64,000 nucleotides of DNA from Streptomyces sp. NBC_01381 (GTDB lineage Bacteria > Actinomycetota > Actinomycetes > Streptomycetales > Streptomycetaceae): positions 4,154,001-4,218,000 of the forward strand of contig NZ_JAPEPI010000001.1 of the NCBI RefSeq assembly GCF_026340305.1, written 5' to 3'. The position numbers and the translations under genes were made by a program. The notes under the pieces were generated by a model. It had not been told where the DNA came from. It was given only the letters and a program-made list of their open reading frames with translations, and made no database searches. Below are positions 17,375 through 24,692 of the stretch, one piece after another (position 1 is the first letter of the stretch; every line of letters begins with the position of its first letter).

Positions 17375-18052
17375 TCAGTCGATGTCCGGATCATCCGACT
17401 CTTCGAGGAGTCGGGCCGCGAGGTCGTCGGCCCACTCCACGGCCCAGGCACGAAGAGCGGTGATCGTGGCCTGGTCCAGGCCGTAGGCGGCGAAGGCTTC
17501 GTCGTCGGTCCACTCGGATCCGGCGAGGTTTGCCTGCAGGTCTTCGCGCTCGAAGCGGCCGCGGGCGTGGCGGCGGCCGAATTCCTCGAGATCGGCGGTG
17601 TTCCAACGGCGGGAGGCTGCGAACACGTCGATCAGGTCACGGGGCGCTCCGCGGTCGGCGAGGGCGCGGACCTTGGTCCCGATGACGTCCTCCTCCGCGA
17701 GGACGGGCCCGTACGGGCTCTGGGCGACCGGCCGCCAGAAGATCTCCTTGAGGATGTCGACCTCGCAGTCCTGCCCGGTGGCCGGGTCGGTCACGGTGAA
17801 GCGGGCGGACAGCGGGGCGGTCTCCAGCGCGTGCACCTTCCAGCCGCGGGCTTCCAGGCCGGCGCGGAGCGTGGCCGCGATGTCGGCCATGGGCGCCGGG
17901 TTCTCGGTGGCGACATCGAGGTCCTGGCTGGGGCGGTTCACGAGGCGGTGCGCCCGCACGGCATACCCGCCGGTGAGGACCAGGGGATACGGCGAGCCGA
18001 GGGCAATCACATCCGCCAGAAGCCGCGCGTGCAGCTCCGGCATGTCCGTCAC
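17375..18052 (-). CDS. AbiEii/AbiGii-type nucleotidyltransferase (toxin-like), intact copy
   Basis: 225 residues from GTG 18050-18052, which overlaps the partner stop (GTGA). The N-terminal third has the minimal nucleotidyltransferase core of this family: LVLTGGYAVRAHRLVNRPSQ followed directly by DLDVAT, with the GG and D-x-D residues of the active site. Next come DCEVDILKEIFWRP, VLAEEDVIGTKVRALADRGA with PRDLIDVFA, and a C-terminal helical region (LDQATITALRAWAVEWADDL). AbiEii relatives are abortive-infection or type IV toxin-like enzymes neutralised by the upstream partner. Placement in a degraded island fits a toxin-antitoxin or defence role. Confidence 0.8.
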   Translation of the reverse strand: MTDMPELHARLLADVIALGSPYPLVLTGGYAVRAHRLVNRPSQDLDVATENPAPMADIAATLRAGLEARGWKVHALETAPLSARFTVTDPATGQDCEVDILKEIFWRPVAQSPYGPVLAEEDVIGTKVRALADRGAPRDLIDVFAASRRWNTADLEEFGRRHARGRFEREDLQANLAGSEWTDDEAFAAYGLDQATITALRAWAVEWADDLAARLLEESDDPDID

Positions 18053-18450
18053 GCGGCTGCCTGGGTGCGGGAGGCGAGCTGAGCGAAGGCGTCCTCCCAC
18101 ACGGTGCGCACGGTGCGGCCGACGAGAGTGCGCAGCACCGGCCACAGCTGGAGGAGCAGGTCCTGGTTGAGGTACCGGGGCAGGTCGTCGTGCAGGCCCT
18201 CATGCAAGACAGTGCGGTACAGGCCCATACGCTGGCGCGGCTTGCCCAGGTCGTACGAGGTCATCCCGGACCAGGCCATGTGCAGCGGCAGCTCGACGAC
18301 CCCCTGGGTCGGGCCGTGCAACTCGTCCAGCGACTCCGGCAGACGGCACCGGAACTTCTCCCGGTACAGCGCGAGGTCCTCGGCGTCCGTGCCCGAGAGG
18401 TTCTTCGACGCGGGTGCGGGGTGGTGCGGGCTGGAGGGCATGCCTCCCAT
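18049..18450 (-). CDS. Partner (antitoxin-position) protein of the AbiEii-like pair
   Basis: About 133 residues; starts at ATG 18448-18450 or three codons later at 18439-18441. The body (DLALYREKFRCRLPESLDEL, MAWSGMTSYDLGKPRQRMGL, YLNQDLLLQLWPVLRTLVGR) is highly similar to the copy at 16253-16645. It is all-helical in appearance with no membrane segment. The stop is fused to the toxin-like start as GTGA, so both are made together, antitoxin first, as is usual for such pairs. Family unassigned. Confidence 0.7.
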   Translation of the reverse strand: MGGMPSSPHHPAPASKNLSGTDAEDLALYREKFRCRLPESLDELHGPTQGVVELPLHMAWSGMTSYDLGKPRQRMGLYRTVLHEGLHDDLPRYLNQDLLLQLWPVLRTLVGRTVRTVWEDAFAQLASRTQAAA

Positions 18451-19107
18451 TATGGCGGCAGCTTCCCGCTCGCCGAGCAGCTGGACGCGACCGATCACCG
18501 GGCGACATCCACCGGCAGGAAAGTCGGAACGGTCCGCCGCCGCGGCAAACTCGTTGGCGCGGGCGTCTCTGGACATGCGGACGAGGGCAATGCGGTAGAG
18601 GGCTGAGTTGGCTCCGTGATTACCGCTGCGCGGGACGGCAACCAAGGCCCAGATCCGCGCCTTGGTTGCCGGGAAGGAGGCCGGCTGCACCGACGTACTC
18701 ACCATGGCCGGGCTCCCTGTCCCGGCCACGGCATGGGACTCGCCGAGGTGATGGATGCGCTCGGCATCGCCTCCCAGACCAGCGGTGTGTGGTCCATGCC
18801 CGTCACGCTCCCGACCCCCGAAGACGAACTGCCACTTGCTCGCACGCGGATCTCCGGTCTGGCCCGCCTGCGGGCAGCACAGGGCCGCCCGCTCGAAGGC
18901 TGACGAGCGACCCAGTCGCTGGGTTGTATGCAGCAGGCGTTCAGGCGCATGTGCGCCCTCGTGCATCGCGGGCCTCCGCTTCTGCAGTGGAGAACTCAGG
19001 CCTTGAGGAGGCTGCTGTGGCAAGGATCGTGGAGGGGAAACACCGGTCGCCGATCGGGGACGACGGGCACCAGCCGAATCGGCCCGTACCGCCGCCCCCT
19101 CCTCCCC
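18451..19107. other. ~660 bp of unassigned sequence with one strong hairpin
   Basis: Separates the AbiEii-like pair from the carbamoyltransferase fragment. A forward open frame near 18616-18903 and reverse frames have no clear family, and the sequence may be eroded transposon or gene debris. The perfect hairpin at 18637-18670 is the only clear structure. Confidence 0.4.
18637..18670. terminator. Perfect 12-bp inverted repeat
   Basis: GGCAACCAAGGC, a ten-base loop, then GCCTTGGTTGCC. It lies upstream of the reverse AbiEii pair and could be a terminator of lost neighbouring genes or the end of a former transposon. Confidence 0.45.
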
Positions 19108-19719
19108 CTTTGCTTCCACCCCTCCGCCTGCCTGGTCATCGACGGGAAGGTGGTCGCCTTCGCCGAGGAGGAGCGCTTCTCCCGCCGCAAGCACCACAAG
19201 GACTCCCGCTCCTGCGCGGTGGCCGCGGCTTACTGCCTGTCCGAGGCCGGCATCACCCTGGCCGACGTTGACGAGATCGCCATCGCCTTCAACCCGGCCT
19301 GGCCTACGCCGAGCGACATCTGCACGGACGCCGAGCTGATCACCGAACTCCTCGCCCCCGCTCTGTTCGGCCACCACCGGCCCCGGCAGGTCACCGTGGT
19401 CGAGCGCCACCTCGCGCACGCCGCCTCCGCCTTCCACCCCAGCGGCTTCGACGAGGCCGCCGTCCTGGTGGTCGACGGCTCTGGCGACGGCGTCTCCGCC
19501 ACCATTGCCCACGGCACCGCCGACGGACTGAAGGTCCTGCGCCAGTTCCCGTTCAGCCAGTCGCTGGGCTGGTTCTACGAGACCGTCGCCGAACACCTCG
19601 GACTCGGCAACTGGACCAGCTCCGGCAGGCTCATGGGCCTGGCCGGCTACGGCAACCCCGACCGCTACACCCTCGACTTCCTCACCGCCCGCGCTGGCGG
19701 CTCGTCGAGAAGGAGCTGA
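19108..19719 (+). pseudogene. Carbamoyltransferase (NodU/CmcH family) N-terminal fragment
   Basis: About 200 residues match the first ASKHA lobe of O-carbamoyltransferases: CFHPSACLVIDGKVVAFAEE, ERFSRRKH, ERHLAHAASAFHPSGFDEAA, VLVVDGSGDGVSATIAHG, and GWFYETVAEHLGLG with SSGRLMGLAGYG. The true start codon region is missing and the sequence ends after about one third of the usual 550-600 residues, where it meets a MazG-like gene end in another frame. It is probably left over from a natural-product gene cluster. Confidence 0.82.
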
Positions 19720-19829
19720 GCGACGTCATCGTGACGGCCGCAGTGGCACTTGCCACCATCAGCCCGGACCCGGAGAAGGCGCTCGCCGGCTGTGTCCAGG
19801 GCCTGCTGGCGCGCCTCAGCCTCGACTGA
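19695..19829 (+). pseudogene. MazG-like protein C-terminal fragment
   Basis: Reading the frame that ends at TGA 19827-19829 gives WRLVEKELSDVIVTAAVALA, then TISPDPEKALAGCVQGLLAR and LSLD. This matches the C-terminal helices of actinobacterial MazG-like proteins (the E-L-x-DVIVTAAVALA and P-ALxxCVxxLLxRL patterns). It is joined out of frame to the carbamoyltransferase fragment, a deletion or recombination junction. MazG-like proteins are NTP pyrophosphohydrolases; this piece lacks the catalytic part. Confidence 0.6.
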
Positions 19830-19849
19830 CCCGGGCCGGTCGCCACGCA

Positions 19850-19879
19850 GAAGGGCCCGCACGGACGTGCGGGCCCTTC
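19850..19879. terminator. Perfect 13-bp hairpin after the MazG-like fragment
   Basis: GAAGGGCCCGCAC-GGAC-GTGCGGGCCCTTC starts 20 bases after the MazG-like stop. It is a strong intrinsic-type terminator without a U-tract, carried over with the gene end. Confidence 0.85.
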
Positions 19880-19939
19880 CGCGTCATCCCCTACTTTGCC
19901 GACGCACACGTCCTAGTGGGGTGTATCCCGCTTCCCCGG

Positions 19940-19968
19940 TGGGAGATGAGTGGGAGACAAGTGGGAGA
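19940..19968. repeat. Three TGGGAGA words at 11-bp spacing near attR
   Basis: TGGGAGA occurs at 19940-19946, 19951-19957 and 19962-19968, exactly one helical turn apart, 160 bases inside the right attachment core. This placement and phasing suit integrase arm-type binding sites, though no experiment or family rule was available to confirm it. Confidence 0.4.
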
Positions 19969-20035
19969 TGATCATGGCGTGGTGCTGCAATCAGGCGCTA
20001 GGAAATGCTCGACAGCGCTACCTGTGGGCCCGGTT

Positions 20036-20911
20036 TCAGCCGCCGGATTCGCCCGCGTGCGGGCTCAGCACACCGGCTCCCACCAGCACGAACAGCAGGA
20101 TGCCGAGCAGGATCCGGTAGATCACGAAGGGCATGAAGGACTTCGTCGTAATGAACTTCATGAACCACGCGATCACCGCGTAGCCCACCACGAAGGCGAT
20201 GATCGTCGCGAAGATCGTCGGGCCCCACGACACGTGACCGCCCTCGCCCGCGTCCTTCAGCTCGAAGGCGCCGGAGGCCAGGACGGCCGGGATGGCGAGC
20301 AGGAACGAGTAGCGGGCCGCGGCCTCGCGGGTGTAGCCCATCAGGAGGCCGCCGCTGATCGTGGCGCCGGAGCGGGAGACGCCGGGGATGAGGGCCATGG
20401 CCTGGCAGACGCCGAAGATCAGGCCGTCGCGTACGCCCAGTTCCTTCAGGCTCTTGCGTTCCTTCACGGCACGGTGCTTGCCGCCGGTCTCGTCGCGGGC
20501 CGCGAGGCGGTCGGCGATGCCGAGGACGATGCCCATGACGATGAGGGTCGTGGCGATCAGGCGCAGATCACGGAAGGGGCCCTCGATCTGGTCCTTGAAC
20601 GTGACGCCGAGCACCCCGATCGGGATCGAGCCGACGATGACGAGCCAGCCCATCTGCGCGTCGTGGTCGGAGCGCGGCACCTTGCCGAAGAGGGAGCCGA
20701 ACCACGCCGTGATGATCCGGCCGATGTCCTTGCGGAAGTAGATCAGCACGGCGGCCTCGGTGCCGATCTGGGTGATCGCGGTGAACGCGGCCCCCGGATC
20801 GTGCCAGCCCGCGAACGCCGCGGTCAGCCGCAGATGCGCGCTGGACGAGATCGGGAGGAACTCGGTCAGTCCCTGGACGAGCCCGAGGATGAAGGATTCA
20901 AGCCAAGACAT
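20036..20911 (-). CDS. uppP: Undecaprenyl-diphosphatase
   Basis: 291 residues from ATG 20909-20911 (MSWLESFILGLVQGLTEFLP). UppP/BacA is an integral membrane enzyme that dephosphorylates undecaprenyl diphosphate to recycle the lipid carrier for peptidoglycan and other polymers, and confers bacitracin tolerance. Both active-site boxes are present: QGLTEFLPISSSAHLRL and IPGVSRSGATISGGL. Multiple hydrophobic helices follow, ending FMKFITTKSFMPFV and LSPHAGESGG. The final 31 codons plus the 38-bp core appear to have been supplied by the island, keeping the gene functional. The upstream gap to the HxlR gene is about 140 bp. Confidence 0.95.
   Translation of the reverse strand: MSWLESFILGLVQGLTEFLPISSSAHLRLTAAFAGWHDPGAAFTAITQIGTEAAVLIYFRKDIGRIITAWFGSLFGKVPRSDHDAQMGWLVIVGSIPIGVLGVTFKDQIEGPFRDLRLIATTLIVMGIVLGIADRLAARDETGGKHRAVKERKSLKELGVRDGLIFGVCQAMALIPGVSRSGATISGGLLMGYTREAAARYSFLLAIPAVLASGAFELKDAGEGGHVSWGPTIFATIIAFVVGYAVIAWFMKFITTKSFMPFVIYRILLGILLFVLVGAGVLSPHAGESGG
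20130..20167. repeat. Right attachment-site repeat (attR core)
   Basis: 38 bp identical to 2582-2619, within the intact uppP. To its left (20036-20129) is the element-supplied 3' end of uppP; to its right uppP continues to its start. Confidence 0.82.
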
Positions 20912-21047
20912 GGAAACTGCGCCGTCCAAGTACTGATCATGGGCTGCGGGTGCGGTCAGGTGCGTGCGTCGGATGAAGGGGGATGCGGGCGGTGCGTGAG
21001 CGAGGGGTGATCACGCCCTTGCCGTGGGGCAGCGTAGCGTCACTTGG

Positions 21048-21512
21048 TTAAGCGGCTTCCGTCGGACCCTTCGTCGTCCAGCCCGGTGCCTGCGGGTGCG
21101 CGGTGAGGTCGTCGTGGCGGACCCGGTCGCCGCAGGCGTGGCAGGTCACGACCGGGAGCATCTCGTGGCCGCAGACGTGCTCGATGACCATCGGGCGGTC
21201 GTCGTCCTTGCGCAGGTGGCGGTCGCCCCAGGCCATCAGGGTCATCAGGACCGGTTCGAGTTCGAGGCCGGCCTGCGTGGGGCGGTAGTGGAAGCGCTGT
21301 GGGCGCTCGCTGTAGGGGATCTTCTCCAGGACGCCCGCGTCCACCAGGCGGCGCAGGCGGGTGGCGAGGACGTCGCGCGGGGCGCCGATGTTGCGCACCA
21401 GCTGGTCGAAGCGTCCATTGCCGAGGCAGACCTCGCGCAGGACGAGCAGGGAGTACTTCTCGCCGACGAGGGCGAGGGCGTCGGCGATCGAGCAGGGGCG
21501 CGCATCCTTCAT
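21048..21512 (-). CDS. HxlR-family transcriptional regulator
   Basis: 154 residues from ATG 21510-21512. The winged-helix pattern is clear: CSIADALALVGEKYSLLVLR, FDQLVRNIGAPRDVLATRLR, LVDAGVLEKIPYSERPQRFH and YRPTQAGLELEPVLMTLMAW. The C-terminus carries HVCGHEMLPVVTCHACGDRV, a possible metal-binding Cys/His cluster seen in some HxlR proteins. It is transcribed away from the thiolase, with a palindrome between them (21556-21578), so it most likely represses itself and the thiolase. Confidence 0.9.
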   Translation of the reverse strand: MKDARPCSIADALALVGEKYSLLVLREVCLGNGRFDQLVRNIGAPRDVLATRLRRLVDAGVLEKIPYSERPQRFHYRPTQAGLELEPVLMTLMAWGDRHLRKDDDRPMVIEHVCGHEMLPVVTCHACGDRVRHDDLTAHPQAPGWTTKGPTEAA

Positions 21513-21555
21513 GCCGGGCAGTCTAGGGGGATCGAAGGAGAGGGTTTGAATTTCC

Positions 21556-21578
21556 AACTCACAAGGCTATGGTGAGTT
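21556..21578. promoter_or_regulatory. Candidate HxlR operator
   Basis: AACTCAC, nine bases, GTGAGTT: a perfect 7-bp inverted repeat in the HxlR-thiolase divergent gap. A further half-site (ACTCACT) follows at 21589-21595. Confidence 0.6.
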
Positions 21579-21657
21579 CAGATTTCCTACTCACTGGTAA
21601 TCGCCCTGGGGGAGTGCCGTTCCGTGCCCCTCCACGGCGCCCTAGGAGGACCGCACC

Positions 21658-22827
21658 ATGCGTGACGCCGTCATCGTCGAAGCCGTACGCACCCCGGTCG
21701 GCAAGGGCAAGCCCAACGGCTCCCTCGCCCACATCCACCCGGTCGAGCTCCTCGCCCACACCCTGCGCAGCCTCGTGGAGCGCAGCGGTGTAGACCCGGC
21801 CCGCATCGACGACGTGATCGGCGGCTGCGTCGACCAGGTCGCCGAGCAGGCCATGAACACCACCCGGTACGCCGTCCTGTCCGCCGGCTTCCCGGAGTCG
21901 GTGCCCGCCACCACCGTGGACCGCCAGTGCGGTTCCTCCCAGCAGGCCGTGCACTTCGCCGCTCAGGGCGTCATCTCAGGTGCGTACGACATGGCCGTCG
22001 CCTGTGGTGTGGAGTCGATGAGCCGCGTACCGATGTGGTCGAACGTCCCTGCGGGCGCCGACCCCTTCGGACCTGGTGTCGCCGAGCGCTTCCCCGAAGG
22101 GCTCGTCCCGCAGGGCATCAGCGCCGAACTCATCGCCGCCAAGTGGTCGATCGGGCGTGAGCGGATGGACGCCTTCGCGACGACGTCGCACCAGCGTGCC
22201 GCGCGGGCCTGGGACGACGGCCTCTTCGACGCGGAGGTCGCCCCGATCGAGGGCGTCACCCGCGACGAGTCCGTACGTCCGGCCACCACTCCGGAGATCC
22301 TCGCCGGCCTGAAGCTGGCTTACGAAGACGCGGTTTTTGGTGAGCGCTTCCCGCAGATCGACTGGTCCGTCACTGCGGGCAACACCAGTCCGATCAATGA
22401 CGGGGCGTCCGCCGTTCTCATCACCACCAGCGAGAACGCGGCGCGGCTCGGGCTGCGCCCGCTGGCCCGGCTGCACAGCTTCGCCGTCACCGGGTCCGAT
22501 CCGCTCCTCATGCTCACCGGGGTCCTGCCCGCCACCGAGAAGGTGCTGCGCAACGCCTCGTTGAGCCTCGACGACATCGACCTCTTCGAGGTCAACGAGG
22601 CCTTTGCGAGCGTCGTCCTGGCTTGGTTGCAGGAGACTGGTGTCGACCCGGAGAAGGTGAATGTGCACGGGGGCGCGATTTCGTTGGGGCATCCCTTGGG
22701 CGCGAGTGGTACGCGGTTGATGACCACGCTCGTACACGCGATGCGGGTGCGCGGCGCGCGCTTTGGGCTGCAGACCATGTGTGAGGCCGGGGGCCTCGCC
22801 AACGCCACCATTCTTGAAGCGCTGTAG
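21658..22827 (+). CDS. Acetyl-CoA acyltransferase (thiolase)
   Basis: 389 residues from ATG 21658 with AGGAGG upstream. Thiolases cleave 3-ketoacyl-CoA or make acetoacetyl-CoA. All catalytic elements are visible: nucleophile Cys in TTVDRQCGSSQQAVHFAA, the NEAFASVVLAW motif, His in GGAISLGHPLGASGTRL, and the second Cys in MCEAGGLANATILEAL. The opening RDAVIVEAVRTPVGKGKPNG and overall pattern resemble degradative (fatty-acid or steroid type) thiolases more than the biosynthetic PhaA group. Likely controlled by the divergent HxlR protein; no dehydrogenase partner is adjacent. Confidence 0.92.
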   Translation: MRDAVIVEAVRTPVGKGKPNGSLAHIHPVELLAHTLRSLVERSGVDPARIDDVIGGCVDQVAEQAMNTTRYAVLSAGFPESVPATTVDRQCGSSQQAVHFAAQGVISGAYDMAVACGVESMSRVPMWSNVPAGADPFGPGVAERFPEGLVPQGISAELIAAKWSIGRERMDAFATTSHQRAARAWDDGLFDAEVAPIEGVTRDESVRPATTPEILAGLKLAYEDAVFGERFPQIDWSVTAGNTSPINDGASAVLITTSENAARLGLRPLARLHSFAVTGSDPLLMLTGVLPATEKVLRNASLSLDDIDLFEVNEAFASVVLAWLQETGVDPEKVNVHGGAISLGHPLGASGTRLMTTLVHAMRVRGARFGLQTMCEAGGLANATILEAL

Positions 22828-22861
22828 CTCCGCTGGGGGCCGGTACTCCGTCTGAAGGTGC

Positions 22862-22927
22862 GTGGGGGCTGGTCGCGCCCACGCGGCGGAGCCGCACAAT
22901 GTCACAGCCCCGCGCCCCTTACGGGCG
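22862..22927. repeat. Dispersed intergenic palindromic repeat, copy 2 (reverse orientation)
   Basis: Reverse complement of the element at 1219-1283, with only a few differences. Its palindrome (GCGCCCCTTACGGGCGC) overlaps the stop codon of the TVP38-like gene (TAA, 22919-22921). It lies between two converging genes and can terminate both. Confidence 0.75.
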
Positions 22928-23623
22928 CAGGTGGTGGCGCTTGCGCCAGGCGATCAGTGCCCCCGCCAGCCCCGTCACCGCGATGAAGCCCATCGCGATC
23001 AGGAAAGCGGGGGACGTGGGGGTCGAGGCGCGGGCGCCTGCGACGACGTACGCGGCGGTGTTCGGGATCGAGCCCAGGGCCGTGGCGAGCAGGAACGGCA
23101 GCCAGCCCATGCGGGACACCGCCGCGCAGTAGTTGGCGGCCGCGAACGGCACCCCGGGGAACAGCCGCACCGCCAGCATCGAGCGGAACCCGTGTCTGCT
23201 CAGCTGCCCGTCCGCCGCGTTCAGCCAGCGCCCGCGGAGCAGCGGGCGCAGCGCGTCCTGCCCCAGCATGCGCCCGAGGCCGAAGGCGATCCCGGCGCCG
23301 ATGACCGTCCCCGCGATCGCCGCCCCGAGCCCCGCCTGCGAGCCGAACAGCGCGCCGGCCGCCAGATTGAGCAGGGGGCGCGGCACGAACGCCGCGGTGC
23401 ACAGGCCGTACGCGGCAGCGAACACAAGCACCGCTGCGGCGCCGCCCAGCTGCCGGGGCCACCCGTCGGAGAGCAGCCTCTGCGGCTCGAAGACCAGCAC
23501 GCACGCCCCGGCCGCCGCGAGCAGCACCACCAGCAACGACAGCCGCGACCACGGCGAGAGCACGGCCCTCGCGCAGCGCACGGCGAGGCCCTGCGGGCGG
23601 GCGGCAGCGGCGGTGTCGAGCAT
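22919..23623 (-). CDS. TVP38/TMEM64-family membrane protein (VTT domain)
   Basis: 234 residues. After a short basic N-terminus and a first helix (LSLLVVLLAAAGACVLVF), the VTT/SNARE-assoc core is seen: FVPRPLLNLAAGALFGSQAG with LGAAIAGTVIGAGIAFGLGR; then LAVRLFPGVPFAAANYCAAV and MGWLPFLLATALGSIPNTAA. The family is related to DedA proteins and thought to act in lipid scrambling or membrane homeostasis. It overlaps the repeat element at its 3' end and is divergent from the AlkD-like gene. Confidence 0.88.
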   Translation of the reverse strand: MLDTAAAARPQGLAVRCARAVLSPWSRLSLLVVLLAAAGACVLVFEPQRLLSDGWPRQLGGAAAVLVFAAAYGLCTAAFVPRPLLNLAAGALFGSQAGLGAAIAGTVIGAGIAFGLGRMLGQDALRPLLRGRWLNAADGQLSRHGFRSMLAVRLFPGVPFAAANYCAAVSRMGWLPFLLATALGSIPNTAAYVVAGARASTPTSPAFLIAMGFIAVTGLAGALIAWRKRHHLRP

Positions 23624-23672
23624 CCGGGGAGACTAACCGACATATGTGTGTGATCGCCGTAGGGTGCGTCTC

Positions 23673-24386
23673 ATGAGCGTCACAGTCCCCGGTGTCACCG
23701 TCCCGCGCAGCGGCGTGGCCGACACCGTCATGGAGCGGCTCACCGCGACCTATCCGGAGGCGGCCGATCCGCAGCGGGCCGCGCAGGCACAGGCGTACAT
23801 GAAGGACGTCGCTCCCTTCCTGGGCCTGCCCACGCCGCTGCGCCGCGAGCTGTCCCGCACCGTGCTCGCCGGGACCCCGCGCCCCGACGAGGCGGACTGC
23901 ACGGCGATCGCGCTGCGCTGCTGGGAGCTGCCGGAGCGCGAGTACGCCTACTTCGCCGTCGACTATCTGCGCCGCCACGTGCAGCGCCTCTACTCCGGCT
24001 TCCTGCCCGTCGCCCGCCATCTGGTGACCACCGTCTCCTGGTGGGACACGGTCGACCTGCTCGCTGCGCACGTCGTCGGCGGCCTTGTCGCGGCCGACCC
24101 GAAGCTCAGGTCCGAGATGGACGCCTGGATCGAGGACGACGACCTGTGGGTGGCCCGCACCGCCCTCCTCCATCAGCTCCGCCACAAGGACGCCACCGAC
24201 ACCGAGCGCCTCTTCGCGTACTGCCTGCGCCAGTCCGGGCACCCCGACTTCTTCATCCGCAAGGCCATCGGCTGGTGTCTGCGCGAGTACGCCAAGACCG
24301 ACCCGGACGCCGTGCGCGACTTCGTCGAGCGGGAACGCGGCCGTCTTGCGCCGCTCTCGGTGCGCGAGGCGCTGAAGAACCTCTGA
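23673..24386 (+). CDS. DNA alkylation repair protein (AlkC/AlkD-like HEAT repeat)
   Basis: 237 residues from ATG 23673. The family of HEAT-like alkylpurine glycosylases is recognised by RCWELPEREYAYFAVDYLRR, TTVSWWDTVDLLAAHVVGGL, DDDLWVARTALLHQLRHKDA, and the C-terminal HPDFFIRKAIGWCLREYAK with VRDFVERERGRLAPLSVREA. AlkD-like enzymes remove 3- and 7-alkylated purines without base flipping. It shares a short divergent promoter region with the TVP38-like gene. Confidence 0.9.
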   Translation: MSVTVPGVTVPRSGVADTVMERLTATYPEAADPQRAAQAQAYMKDVAPFLGLPTPLRRELSRTVLAGTPRPDEADCTAIALRCWELPEREYAYFAVDYLRRHVQRLYSGFLPVARHLVTTVSWWDTVDLLAAHVVGGLVAADPKLRSEMDAWIEDDDLWVARTALLHQLRHKDATDTERLFAYCLRQSGHPDFFIRKAIGWCLREYAKTDPDAVRDFVERERGRLAPLSVREALKNL

Positions 24387-24459
24387 CCGGCGGGCGCGCC
24401 AACTGCCGCGCGGCGAAAACCATTCGACGTGCCCCCGCCCGTCGGCGATGATCTGCGAC

Positions 24460-24564
24460 ATGTTCCGGCACGCCTTTCCCGCAGCTTCGACCGCAGTCGC
24501 GGTCGCTGCGAAGGCTGCCGTCTTCCTCTGCGCCGCACTTCCTGTCGACGGCGCCCGACGCTGA
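24460..24564 (+). CDS. Possible 34-residue leader peptide upstream of tuf3
   Basis: An ATG at 24460 opens a short hydrophobic peptide (MFRHAFPAASTAVAVAAKAA, then VFLCAALPVDGARR) ending at TGA 24562-24564. Its stop lies at the first base of the stem-loop 24563-24605. The arrangement resembles a translation-coupled leader, but no ribosome site is evident and conservation is untested. Confidence 0.25.
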   Translation: MFRHAFPAASTAVAVAAKAAVFLCAALPVDGARR

Positions 24565-24605
24565 CCCTCCCCGGACACTCCGGCGGACCCCCTAGGGGGA
24601 GGGTC
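24563..24605 (+). promoter_or_regulatory. Stem-loop with alternative palindrome in the tuf3 leader
   Basis: GACCCTCCCC (24563-24572) pairs with GGGGAGGGTC (24596-24605). Inside lies a competing perfect palindrome CCCCCTAGGGGG (24588-24599) that uses part of the same arm, so two mutually exclusive folds are possible. It ends 87 bases before the tuf3 start. It could be a terminator of the AlkD-like gene or a control element of tuf3. Confidence 0.45.
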
Positions 24606-24692
24606 GGTTCGGCCCCGGGGTCCCCGTCCCGAGTGCGTACGCGATGACGTGCGCCCAGGACTTCTGCTTCGAGTTCCGGAGAAGGAACCGCC

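Larger units (their letters stand above)
2582..20167. mobile_element. ~17.6 kb integrative genomic island inserted in the 3' end of uppP
   Basis: The island is bounded by 38-bp perfect direct repeats (2582-2619 and 20130-20167) inside the uppP coding sequence, with the complete gene on the right and a displaced 3' fragment on the left. This is the classic footprint of a tyrosine-recombinase element that regenerates its target gene. Consistent contents: a tyrosine recombinase remnant next to the left repeat, a second integrase remnant (7468-7596), a serine recombinase fragment, an IS5-like transposase remnant, toxin-antitoxin-like pairs and a CHAT protease operon, plus several truncated metabolic genes. 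Many genes are broken, so the island looks old and probably cannot excise on its own. Confidence 0.8.

Noticed and set aside
18049..19596. 515-codon reverse open frame
   Set aside because: Only its last ~130 codons (the AbiEii partner) look like protein; the rest is the antisense of the carbamoyltransferase fragment and unassigned DNA, open because of high GC.
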